Assembly (NCBI GenBank): GCA_963556255.1 | Contig: OY744616.1 | Location: forward strand, 5,125,723-5,189,722 | DNA length: 64,000 nucleotides | Reading direction: 5' to 3' | Origin: Allolobophora icterica | Lineage: Eukaryota; Annelida; Clitellata; Crassiclitellata; Lumbricidae | Part shown: positions 55,580 to 64,000 of the stretch, piece by piece | Position numbering within the stretch: the stretch's first letter is position 1 | Layout: each line of letters opens with the position of its first letter | The notes under the pieces: model-generated | Databases searched by the model: none | The model's input: only the letters and a program-made list of their open reading frames with translations | What the model was told of the DNA's origin: nothing | Translations under genes and position numbers: made by a program

Positions 55580-57100
55580 CGGACACACAGGCGGAGACAG
55601 AGATATGGATGGACGGATGGACGCAGAGGTAGGCATGGAAGGGGATTAGGGGGCGTACGGAGAAAGGATAGAAGAGAGGACGGATGTACTGACGGGGAGG
55701 GACATAAAAAGAGCCGATCCGATGAATGGACAGAAGGATGATCGGGTAGATAGAGACGGAACTATGGACTGACACAGAGGGACGGAAGAACAGAGGGAAG
55801 AACAGAGAACGGTGGATTGACTGAGGACGGAAGGCGGAGAGATATTGAGACAGACAGACAGACAGAGACAGATAGAAAAGTAAACAGGCAAACAGACAGA
55901 CAGAGTCACAGAGAAAGAGAGAAAAGGGAGGTAGAGAGACTGTGAGTAAAAGAAAGAGAGAGATAGAGAGAAAAGGAGAAAAAGAGAGATTGAAATAAAG
56001 TTAGACAGAGAAAGAGAAAGATAGAGAAAGAGAGAGACAGAGAGAGAAACAGAGAAAGATAGAGAAACAGAGACAGACAGACAGAGACTAAGATAGTCAG
56101 AGAGGAAGTAACGGAGAGAGGAACAGACGGACGGACGGACGGACGGACGGACGGACGGACGGACGGACGGACGGACGGACGGACGGACGGACGGACTGTA
56201 GTGGAGATTGGCGCCGTTGGCGATATTTCTGTTGGTGACGTTGGGAATAATAGAGATCCGGTGGTAGAGACGGCGTGTAGCCACACTCAGCCATTCATCA
56301 TACATGCTGTGTTGGCCATATTCTTCTTTGCATAATAACCTCTTAGATACTCCGACGCTAGGGAGGATGGAGGAGGAAGAGGAGGAAGAGGAGAAGAAGG
56401 AGGAGGAAGAGCAGAAGGAGCAGAAGGAGAAGAAGGAGGAGGAAGAGGAGAAGAAGGAAAAGGAGAAGGAGGAAGAGGAGGAAGGGGAGAAGGAGGAGGA
56501 AGAGGAGGAGAAGGAAGAGGAAGAGGACGACTGAGGAGGAGGAAGAATAATAGGAAGATGGCGAGAAGAGGAGAAGGAGGACGAGGATTTGAAGGAAATG
56601 GAGAACTAGAAAAGAGGAGGAGGAAGACGAAGAGAAGAATGAAGAGGGGAAAAAGGGAGAGTTAGAAGAGGAGGAAGAATGGCAGGACGAAGGCGAGGAG
56701 GAAGGGAACGATGAGTGAAGGAATAGCAGGAGGAAAAGAGGGAAAAGGAAGATCAGGAGACGTGAGTAACAGAGAACAAGAAAAGCAGACATGAGGATTG
56801 AAGTAGAGGATGAGGAGGAGGAATACGAAGCAAGAGAGGGAGAGAGGATCGAAACAGGGATGCAGAGAAATAAGGAGCATAAGGAGAAGGAGGAATGAGG
56901 ATTGAAATGAGAAATCTGAGGCAAAAAAAGAGGAAGGAGAATTGAAGTAGAGGATGAGAAGAGAAATATGGGGCAAGATGTCTTGCCCCATAAGGAGGAT
57001 TGATGTAGAGGATGAGGAGGAGAAATACGTAGAAAGAGAAAAGCGGGCAGAGGGAGGAGATGAAGTTGAATGGCTGGGTCTGAGGATGGACTGCGGCAGT
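55580..57100. repeat. Long purine-rich tract with (GGAC)n and AGGAGG arrays
   Basis: ACAG/GAGA-rich DNA to 56100, pure GGAC at about 56126-56197, a unique gap (56200-56360), then about 700 bases almost free of pyrimidines (56365-57080). A perfect 12-base palindrome TATGGGGCAAGA/TCTTGCCCCATA lies at 56967-56992, near a GAGGATTGAAGTAGAGGATG minisatellite (56790-57020). Glu/Lys and Leu/Ser frames are artefacts. Confidence 0.9.
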
Positions 57101-57281
57101 TGGCTTTCTTCATCGTACGTCGACTGCAAAGAGGTCTTGGATTTAGTTGAAGAAAACCGGGTGGCAAATCAAACTTAATAATAATAATAATAATAATAAT
57201 AGCAGAGATTTAAGTGCCATAGTTCGTAAACAGTCGAAAGGAAATCGATGCAACGATTCAGAAGCACTGGGAGCAGGGAGA

Positions 57282-60200
57282 TCAGTCCAGATAGGCCTGT
57301 TTGAAAAGTTCGGTCTTTAAGTTTTTCTTAAAAGTGGCCAGAGTCATAGAGATCCTGATGTTGGTTGGTAGGTTGTTCCAGATTCGAGGGGCGGACGAGG
57401 TGAAAGATTTTGATGCAGTTGTAGTGCGACACCGATGAAGGACAAGGGTTCGGGTTCCAGATGACCGCATGTTTCTCGATGGCATGTGGTTGTGAAGAAG
57501 GTCGGAGAGATATGACGGAGTATGTGTTGTGATGCAGTTATAGGTGATAACGGAGATTTTGTAGATGATCCTTTCCTTGACGGGTAGCCAGTGGAGGGAT
57601 TTGAGGAGTGGCTTGCTGCTGGCACGATATGGGGAGTTGCATACGACACGAGCAAGGTTGTTTTGGATGCGTTGTAGAGAGGTTAGATTTTTTGATGATG
57701 TCCCGTAGAGAAGGCTGTTGCAATAGTCAAGGCGAGAGTTGACTATCCCACAAGCGATGGTGTTTGCAAGGTTTTCTGTGAGAAAAGGTCGGATGTACCT
57801 GAGAGCCCGGGTATGAAAGTTGGTGGAGCGGATGATTTCAGAAACTTGGAGATCCATTGACATTGTCGAGTCAAGTTTCACGCCGAGAATTTTTACACTG
57901 GTTGACGTGTTTATTGCTGTGTTTGAGAAAGTCGGATTCAGAGGATGATGTTTGGCAATTTGTGGTCTGGTTCCAAAAACTATGGCTTCTGTCTTGGAAG
58001 GGTTTAGAAGGAGACCATTTTCCAGGAACCAACGGTTTACGGCATCTGCACAGCGAGTGATGTTGTCACAGCTATTGTCCCCAGGTGTGAGGGAGGCATA
58101 GAGTTGCGTGTCATCAGCATATTGGTGGTGTTGGATCCCGAAAGATTGGATGAGAGAACTAACTGGTGAGATGAACATGGAGAAAAGAAAAGGACCAAGA
58201 ACACTACCCTGTGGAACTCCGGTGGTGGAGGGCAAAGTTTCAGATTTGGCAGAGTCTAGGGCGATGAAGAAGTGCCTCCCTTCAAGATAGGATGCCAGCC
58301 AGTTTAAAGCGGTGCCGGTAACGCCAAAAGCTTCTTGTGCACGGGCGACCAGCAGCCTGTGGTCCATAGCATCGAAAGCGGCCGAGATATCAAGTGAGAA
58401 AAGAAAGGTTGCCGAGCCGTTGTCAACGTTCGAGAGTATGTCATTTGTAACTTTCAGGAGGGTTGTCTCAGTAGAATGACCAGGTCTGAAACCAGATTGA
58501 AAAGGGTTGAAATTGGGACAGCTGGTGATATGTGGGAATAGTCTGGCGAGTGCGAGTTTTTCTAGGATCTTGGAGATGGTGTTGAGGTTTGATATCGGCC
58601 GTAGGTTTGACAGATCTGAAGGATCAAGACCATCTTTTTTTAGCAGTGCGGTGACTTGGGCGGATTTGAAGTTTGTCGGGAAACGGCCTGATTGGAAAGA
58701 GAGGTTGGCAAGGTGAGCAATAAGCGGAGCGAAAAGATCTGGGCAGGATTTAAGAATCTTAGTGGGTAGGTAGTCAAGTGGTGATGTTTTGGGCTTAAGG
58801 TTGAGTATTAGCCTTGAGACCTCGTCGATGGTTACCAGGGAGAAGTCTGACATGAGCTGTGGTGTTGATGGAAGGAGAAAGGAAATGTCGATGTGAAGTA
58901 GAGGTTTAAGACGATCCAGGATTGTGTGTTTTATTTTTTTTAGTTTGTCATTAAAGAATGCAGCTATTTCGTTACAGCGGTCTTTGGCATTAGATGTATC
59001 ATTTACAATCGGTGATTTCTTTTTATGATGGAGCAGTTCTTTAGCGATTTGCCAGGTTTTCTTAGAGTCACCATTGGCCTCAGTTATTCGGTCCTGGTAG
59101 TATTCTCGCTTGGACTTCCGGATTTCGCTGTTTGCTGTGCGGCATGCTGCTCGGTAGGATATTCGATCCGATTCAGCTCCCGTCCGTCTAAAGCGGCGTT
59201 CAAGTCTTCGGCGGTCCTGTTTGGCCTCATTTGCTGTTGGTGATAGTCTTGTCGGATGTTTTCCCAAACGGTTGGCAAATTTTCGTATAGGAGCGTGGAC
59301 GTTGAGAACAGCAGTTATGTCGGATTGGAGCTGGGCTGCGAAAGTATCAAGATCGTCGGAGGGGGTGGAGAAACATGAAGTACTTTGGAGGCTTTGACGA
59401 AACATGGTTAGATCAAGTTTATTGGTGTTTCTGGCAGATGACCATATCATGTTTGGTTTATTGATTTTATGTTGAAAAGTTGCTGTGATGAGACAGTGAT
59501 CGGAGATGCCAGGATCAGTTACCTTGATGTCCTTGATTGAGGTATCATCTTCTTGTTGGATTAGTAGGTCGAGTAGGTTTTCCGTCGACGTACCCATTCG
59601 GGTTGGAGTACGAACGCGTTGGGCCATATTGTAGGAGAAAAGTATGTTGGAGAGTCGTTGGTCAATCGTGGATGGTGAGTTTCCAGGGCAGTTGAAGTCT
59701 CCGCAGATAAGAGGGTGTCCGGGTGTGGTTGAGAGCTCATCAAGAAGATCAGAGAATTCGTCGAAGAAGATATTGGTAGGCAGCGCTGGGTTTGATCTGT
59801 AGATTCCAAGGATGTTGATATTAGATGGTCCAAAGATGGCTCTAGCGCAAAGACGCTCATATGAGGAAGCAGTAGATGTTAATTTGAGGATTTTTAAGTT
59901 GATTTCTTGGCGGTAGATGAAGGCAACCCCACCACCTCTGCGGTCCGAGCGGCAATGCTGTAGGCATTTATAACCTTCAGGGGCAATATCGTCGCAGATT
60001 GCAGGGGGGTCATCAGGTTTAATCCAGGTTTCTGTGATAATGAGAATGTCAAGGTTATTTTCGAGGATGACGTCGTGAATGAGTTCAGCTTTGTTTACGG
60101 CAGAACGGCAGTTTAGTACTCCAAGTTGTAGGTGTTTCGAGTTTGGTCCAGGGTTCATTTCGACGCAACCAATGAGGAGCAACAGTACAAGTTGAACTCG

Positions 60201-60476
60201 TCCGAAAACTCGCCTCGATTTGGGTCTGAAATGTGGATGAACTTCGAAGTTATGTAGTGTACGGTAGTCCATATTGAAGAGGCTGGCATTAACGTCTGGA
60301 ATGATTTCCGTGTAGTATGTAGTATTATGTCCGGGCTTTACATTTGTATTGTCTTTTAAACGCGTATTAGCTGATCTGACATGATCCCTCCCGGCCAAGC
60401 CGATCAAGACGGAGTTGTACATACCGGCTAGTACGAGTAGTGCTGCAGGAATTGTTAGCAGATGCGTTGAAAACAT
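57282..60476 (-). CDS. LINE polyprotein: leader, 2A-like motif, endonuclease, reverse transcriptase
   Basis: Protein of 1064 residues for target-primed reverse transcription. Residues 1-29 are hydrophobic (MFSTHLLTIPAALLVLAGMY), like a signal or anchor segment. Residues 94-111 (VQLVLLLLIGCVEMNPGP) are a 2A-like ribosome-skipping motif with Cys in place of the usual Asp. The APE-type endonuclease spans about 116-335: N122 in LNCRS, E149 in TETW, RRGGGVA, Y226, GDFN at 259-262, N300/D303 in ENLLD, SDH at 325-327. The RT spans about 600-850: LRPISN, QSGFRPGHST, D696 in SLDISAAFD, GVPQGSVLGP, YADD at 786-789. The C-terminus has RLDYCNSLL, LHWLPV and RIWNNLPTNI. All catalytic residues I can check are present, with no frameshift. 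No separate ORF1 was seen. Confidence 0.95.
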   Translation of the reverse strand: MFSTHLLTIPAALLVLAGMYNSVLIGLAGRDHVRSANTRLKDNTNVKPGHNTTYYTEIIPDVNASLFNMDYRTLHNFEVHPHFRPKSRRVFGRVQLVLLLLIGCVEMNPGPNSKHLQLGVLNCRSAVNKAELIHDVILENNLDILIITETWIKPDDPPAICDDIAPEGYKCLQHCRSDRRGGGVAFIYRQEINLKILKLTSTASSYERLCARAIFGPSNINILGIYRSNPALPTNIFFDEFSDLLDELSTTPGHPLICGDFNCPGNSPSTIDQRLSNILFSYNMAQRVRTPTRMGTSTENLLDLLIQQEDDTSIKDIKVTDPGISDHCLITATFQHKINKPNMIWSSARNTNKLDLTMFRQSLQSTSCFSTPSDDLDTFAAQLQSDITAVLNVHAPIRKFANRLGKHPTRLSPTANEAKQDRRRLERRFRRTGAESDRISYRAACRTANSEIRKSKREYYQDRITEANGDSKKTWQIAKELLHHKKKSPIVNDTSNAKDRCNEIAAFFNDKLKKIKHTILDRLKPLLHIDISFLLPSTPQLMSDFSLVTIDEVSRLILNLKPKTSPLDYLPTKILKSCPDLFAPLIAHLANLSFQSGRFPTNFKSAQVTALLKKDGLDPSDLSNLRPISNLNTISKILEKLALARLFPHITSCPNFNPFQSGFRPGHSTETTLLKVTNDILSNVDNGSATFLFSLDISAAFDAMDHRLLVARAQEAFGVTGTALNWLASYLEGRHFFIALDSAKSETLPSTTGVPQGSVLGPFLFSMFISPVSSLIQSFGIQHHQYADDTQLYASLTPGDNSCDNITRCADAVNRWFLENGLLLNPSKTEAIVFGTRPQIAKHHPLNPTFSNTAINTSTSVKILGVKLDSTMSMDLQVSEIIRSTNFHTRALRYIRPFLTENLANTIACGIVNSRLDYCNSLLYGTSSKNLTSLQRIQNNLARVVCNSPYRASSKPLLKSLHWLPVKERIIYKISVITYNCITTHTPSYLSDLLHNHMPSRNMRSSGTRTLVLHRCRTTTASKSFTSSAPRIWNNLPTNIRISMTLATFKKNLKTELFKQAYLD

Positions 60477-60587
60477 GACGAGGTAATTTAAGAGGTATTT
60501 TATAAACCAAAATTGTGCACAGTTGTGGAGATTAGAAGGTAAAAAGTTGAACTATTTGAAACTTTTATCGGCTAAGAGATAAACAAA

Positions 60588-60599
60588 CGGCCATCTTGG
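60588..60599 (-). promoter_or_regulatory. YY1-type motif in the LINE 5' UTR
   Basis: On the minus strand CCAAGATGGCCG, 112 bases before the ORF. Human L1 carries an almost identical YY1 site near its start that helps set transcription initiation. The shared word is seen; common function is inference. Confidence 0.45.
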
Positions 60600-60637
60600 A
60601 CGCTGGTTCCCTGCTATTAATGTTCTCATCAGGCGTC

Positions 60638-60683
60638 CAGAAGCACATTCCCAGCTGCTGCAGAAGCACATTCCCAGCTGCTG
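60638..60683. repeat. 23-base tandem pair in the LINE 5' UTR
   Basis: CAGAAGCACATTCCCAGCTG plus CTG occurs twice head to tail, without mismatch. CR1- and L1-like elements often have short tandem repeats in their promoters. Confidence 0.85.
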
Positions 60684-60775
60684 CTGCAGCGGCTGTTTCG
60701 TTGAATACTTCGGACCATTGAACCACCCAAACAGAACCTAATGCCCATGGGACCACTGCTAGCATGGCAGTGTAT

Positions 60776-60950
60776 CCTATTCCATTCTAATACAATCAAA
60801 TTTGATCTGATCTCCTCTGATCTAATCTCCTGTAATATAACTTTTGTAATCTAATCTCCTTTAATCTCTTCTAATCTTATCCAATCCAATCCAATCTTAT
60901 CTGACCTAATCTAATCCCTATAGCGCAATTTAATGTAATCTAATTCCTAC
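60776..60950. repeat. TCTAATC-type minisatellite
   Basis: Degenerate 7-16-base units TCTAATCTCC, TCCAATCCAATC and TGATCTAATC. It is the 5' boundary of the LINE. Confidence 0.75.
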
Positions 60951-61079
60951 ATCTTGAGAGCGTTAACATAATGCAAGAGAATCGATGGTCATTTCAAGTG
61001 ACATCGTAATAAAAAAAAACTACCAAAATTCTTTGGAGAATTCCCACCCTGACCCATCTGAACGTCTACCCCAATCCAT

Positions 61080-61280
61080 CCAATCCTCTACCCTGATCCT
61101 TCGAAATGCAGCAGATAAGTCTGAAGTTTAGACCTGATTGGCATTTAAGAACCTACAAGACGCACAGAACTGGGTAAAATCGCTAACGAGTTATAAAGCT
61201 TAGGACCGCCTCTGCTGTGTCTCTCTCTTGAAGTGGCGCTATATAAATTTGCAATTACCATAACCATTACCAACGGGAAC
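61080..61280 (+). mobile_element. LINE-type 3' stub, family B
   Basis: Ends with CTCTTGAAGTGGCGCTATAT, AAATTTGCAATTACCATAAC. Upstream sequence (to about 61080) is presumably the decayed ORF end but is not readable. A family E stub in minus sense follows at 61335-61405. Confidence 0.6.
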
Positions 61281-61627
61281 CAAGAACATCAGACGTCTCA
61301 ACGCTGCCCTGGTTCGAGGTACAGCAATTGTAATCGTAAACTCCAAATTTATAAAGCGCTACTATACGGTTCAACGCAGGGCAACAGCTTATTCATCGAT
61401 GCCAAGCGAAGATCTGATTCCGGTTTTCAGAGACTGGATAGGAGGACGAGGACGAGGAGGAGGAAGAGGAGGAGGATGAGGAGCTAAAGAGCAAGAGTCA
61501 AAGCGTCTTGCTGATCGAGTGCAATGTTTGTGAGCATGACGAAAGAGCGCTGATTAGAGATACTATAGATCGGTTGATTTAAATTGACTTTGTGAACTAA
61601 TTTTGAACTGGATTTCACGGCTCTAAC

Positions 61628-62745
61628 AACGTGCTACACCCACAGCAACGTACTAGATCCATAGCAACGTACTACACCCACAGCAACGTACTAGACCCAA
61701 AGCAACGTACTAGATCCATGGCAATGCACTAGACCTATAGCAACGTACTAGACCCATAGCAATGTACCAGACGTATCAGAGAAAACATATGTACCAGACG
61801 TATCAGAGAAAATATATGTACCAGACGTATCACAGAAAATATATGTACCAGACGTATCACATAAAGTATATGTACCATACGTATCAGAGAAAATATAATG
61901 TACCAGACGAATAAGAGAAAATATATGTACCAGACGTATCACAGAAAATATATGTACCAGACGTATCAGAGAAAATATAATGTACCAGACGAATAAGAGA
62001 AAATATATGTACCAGACGTATCAGAGAAAATATATGTACCAGACGTATCAGAGAAAATATATGTACCAGACGTATCAGAGAAAATATATGTACCAGACGT
62101 ATCAGAGAAAATATATGTACCAGACGTATCAGAGAAAATATATGTACCAGACGTATCACAGAAAATATATGTACCAGACGTATCAGAGAAAATATATGTA
62201 CCAGACGTATCAGAGAAAATATAAGTACCAGACGTATCAGAGAAAATATATGTACCAGACGTATCAGAGAAAATATATGTACCAGACGTATCAGAGAAAA
62301 TATATGTACCAGACGTATCAGAGAAAATATATGTACCAGACGTATCACAGAAAATATATGTACCAGACGTTACAGAGAAAATATATGTACCAGACGTATC
62401 AGAGAAAATATATGTACCAGACGTATCACAGAAAATATATGTACCAGACGTATCAGAGAAAACATATGTACCAGACGTTACAGAGAAAATATATGTACCA
62501 GACGTTACAGAGAAAATATATGTACCAGACGTATCACAGAAAATATATGTACCAGACGTATCAGAGAAAACATATGTACCAGACGTTACAGAGAAAACAT
62601 ATGTACCAGACGTTACAGAGAAAATATATGTACCAGACGTAACAGAGGAAATACTAGCAACGTACTAGACCCACATCAACGTACAAAACCCACAGCAACG
62701 TACTAGACCCACAGCAACTACTAGACCCACAGCAACGTCCGTGAG
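61628..62745. repeat. Nested satellite: 27-base array inside a ~20-base array
   Basis: Outer units CCCACAGCAACGTACTAGA occupy 61628-61762 and 62653-62745. Between them (61763-62652) are about 33 copies of a 27-base unit, GTACCAGACGTATCAGAGAA plus AATATAT. Variants (TCACAG, GTTACAG, AACATAT, and two 28-base copies with AATAAGAG at about 61899 and 61976) are patterned, GTTACAG being confined to the right third. Because 27 is a multiple of 3 the array is open on both strands (220 codons +, 154 codons -). I see no start context, promoter or domain, and do not call genes. Confidence 0.95.
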
Positions 62746-62749
62746 TTGT

Positions 62750-62965
62750 GTCTCCCTCCGCATGACATCCTGACATTGCTACTGGCGACTAACAGCCGAC
62801 GGCCGTTGATTAATGACTCTAATTAAGAAGAGACCGATCGACTGACGGACGATCCTCTTAAGAGGAATGTTTGCCAACATCCGACGCGCTAGTGAAATGT
62901 AACTTCCGCGGGGAAAATAATGTCTACTGATCGACTGGCCAATATGGCCATTGGGGTTCACTACC
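62750..62965. promoter_or_regulatory. CpG-rich islet with HOX/PBX-type motif
   Basis: TGATTAAT (62807-62814) followed by CTAATTAAG, a perfect CCTCTTAAGAGG palindrome (62854-62865), and GGCCAATATGGCCATTGG near 62938. CpG-rich, tandem-free. Regulatory role inferred. Confidence 0.3.
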
Positions 62966-63049
62966 AGACACTACAGTGTCTTTTGAGCAACCATCCGATT
63001 AATGTGCCTGTTAAGCGCGCAAGAACTATAATTCAAACGTTGAGATGGT

Positions 63050-63290
63050 AATTAAATTGCAATTGTAAATGTAAATTTATATAGCGCCACTTCAGAGAGA
63101 GATTGACCAGAGACTCTCCAGGCCTAACACTATAAAAACAGGATCGAACAGAAAGGTCTTCAAGCGCCTGCGGAAAAAGAGACAAACACTGGCTGAGCAG
63201 TTCATCCCAGATTTCTTGGTCAGCTGTGCTTGTAATAATTTATTATCAGCCAAAGCGCCTAGTTTAACAATATAAAGTCTCCCCAAAACA
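63050..63290 (-). pseudogene. LINE ORF2 C-terminal stub, family B
   Basis: Minus strand: SVCLFFRRRLKTFLFDPVFI, VLGLESLWSISL and, past the stop, AAGTGGCGCTATATAAATTT with an ATTTACAATTGCAATTTAAT tail. 64 codons remain open. It is 5' truncated. Confidence 0.75.
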
Positions 63291-63725
63291 AAGTCTCATA
63301 AAAACAGAATTTCACTCAAAAACAGAGTTTCTCCAGAACAGAATCTCCTCAAAACAACAGAGTCTCTCCAAAACAGTTCCCAGAAATGAAATAATGTCTC
63401 CCTCGTTTCTTTTCAACTCCCTCAAAAATTTCATGTCACTATTGTAGCATATGGCTTAAAAATCCTGAATAGTTTTACAATAAAATTAGAAAATCCATCT
63501 GCTTAAACTTATCAGAGTTTAAAGCAACCTGACAGTATATCTCTCAAAGAATAAAGTCTCCTCGGGGAAGATACATGTATTATTTCAAGCAAGGATGAAA
63601 TATTTTCTCCCCAGGAGACTTTATTTTAGAATACAGTATCCGGTGGCGAATTTATTATAAAACAGATCCGCCGGGGGGGGGGGGAAACCAGTCACGAAAT
63701 AGATTCTCCGGGGAGACTTTTATGG
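63272..63725. mobile_element. Possible MITE with AAAGTCTCC termini
   Basis: ATAAAGTCTCCCC (63275) and, inverted, ATAAAAGTCTCCCC (63725) could be terminal repeats. An internal pair AAAGTCTCCTCGGGGA / TCTCCCCAGGAGACTTT (63547 and 63608) repeats the theme, and AAAACAGAGTCTCTCC-like units fill 63300-63380. No clear TSD. The 63726-64000 remainder shows nothing. Confidence 0.4.
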
Positions 63726-64000
63726 CTCCGAAGGTCGTTGTGCAATCAGGTCTAGTCTACATTTTAATAGCATGCGGCAACCAATATGTAGCTCAAGATA
63801 GGATATGGAATGTCTTGTTTACTAATAACGTTTAGCCGAGTCCCAGAAGACGTCCTGGTCCATAAGATGACCAATTAGATCTCGTACAATGATTGCATTG
63901 TTTCGACAGTTTCTGCCAATGAAAATCGATCGCTAGGACAGATTATCTGCTTTGCATCAATAAATTGTCCGGTTTCATAACGGCTTCTTCAGCAGCATCT

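Larger units (their letters stand above)
57176..60775 (-). mobile_element. Near-complete CR1/L2-group LINE with single intact ORF
   Basis: The 3' end is an (AAT)n tract at 57176-57200, the usual microsatellite tail of CR1/L2-type elements, after a ~80-base 3' UTR. The ORF occupies 60476-57282. The 5' UTR reaches at least 60683. I place the end near 60775, where a TCTAATC array begins. No TSD was found, which is common for this group. It is the only copy in the window with an undamaged ORF, so it is likely the youngest. Its 3' UTR lacks the GGCGCTATATAAAT end shared by the older stubs, so it is not their direct source. Confidence 0.88.

Noticed and set aside
61884..62642. 220-codon plus and 154-codon minus repeat proteins
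   Set aside because: A 27-base tandem unit necessarily keeps frames open; no promoter, signal or domain is seen.

Overview
The window is animal nuclear DNA, most likely from a marine invertebrate. The evidence is a seven-cadherin-repeat protocadherin gene, an APE-type non-LTR retrotransposon (LINE) whose ORF starts with a 2A-like NPGP motif, tRNA-derived SINEs, hAT-type non-autonomous transposons and very long microsatellites. There are no operons, ribosome-binding sites or bacterial genes. LINEs with 2A motifs are known from sea urchins, amphioxus and molluscs, but nothing here fixes the phylum.

Only two protein-coding units are clearly supported. (1) A protocadherin on the + strand: a large exon (45791-48559) encodes a signal peptide, seven EC repeats and one membrane segment. 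A probable second exon (49466-49981) carries the cytoplasmic tail, across a 906-base repeat-filled intron. (2) An intact 1064-residue LINE ORF on the - strand (60476-57282): leader, 2A-like motif, endonuclease and reverse transcriptase, inside a nearly complete element that ends in an (AAT)n tail.

Layout. 1-5 kb: 53-base minisatellite, 274-base tandem duplication, a hAT element with a perfect 8-base target-site duplication (TSD), decayed LINE pieces. 5-20 kb: older LINE copies interrupted by SINEs and other repeats, two SINE families, and at 18.15-19.7 kb a LINE split by two hAT insertions. 20.8-32 kb: mostly microsatellites and minisatellites, with an unclassified GC-balanced block at 22.7-24.7 kb. 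32-34.2 kb: palindromes, a motif-rich candidate regulatory islet, and a 1.2-kb element with ~244-base, almost identical inverted termini, each holding four 22-base palindromes spaced exactly 29 bases apart. 34-45 kb: microsatellites (one is a 570-base GAT tract), LINE ends, a decayed pogo-like transposase tail. 45.8-50.3 kb: protocadherin. 50.4-57 kb: minisatellites, a 996-base hAT element with perfect TSD, polypurine DNA. 57.2-60.8 kb: the intact LINE. 61.6-62.75 kb: a nested satellite with a 27-base unit. 63-64 kb: LINE stub and an inverted-repeat element.

Spread among the repeats are short CpG-rich, microsatellite-free islets (about 17.5, 19.9, 31.3, 32.6, 39.8, 41.9, 53.6 and 62.8 kb) carrying motifs for known transcription-factor families. 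They are the best candidates for regulatory DNA, by inference only. Most long open frames in the window are products of trinucleotide, tetranucleotide or 27-base repeats and are not genes.
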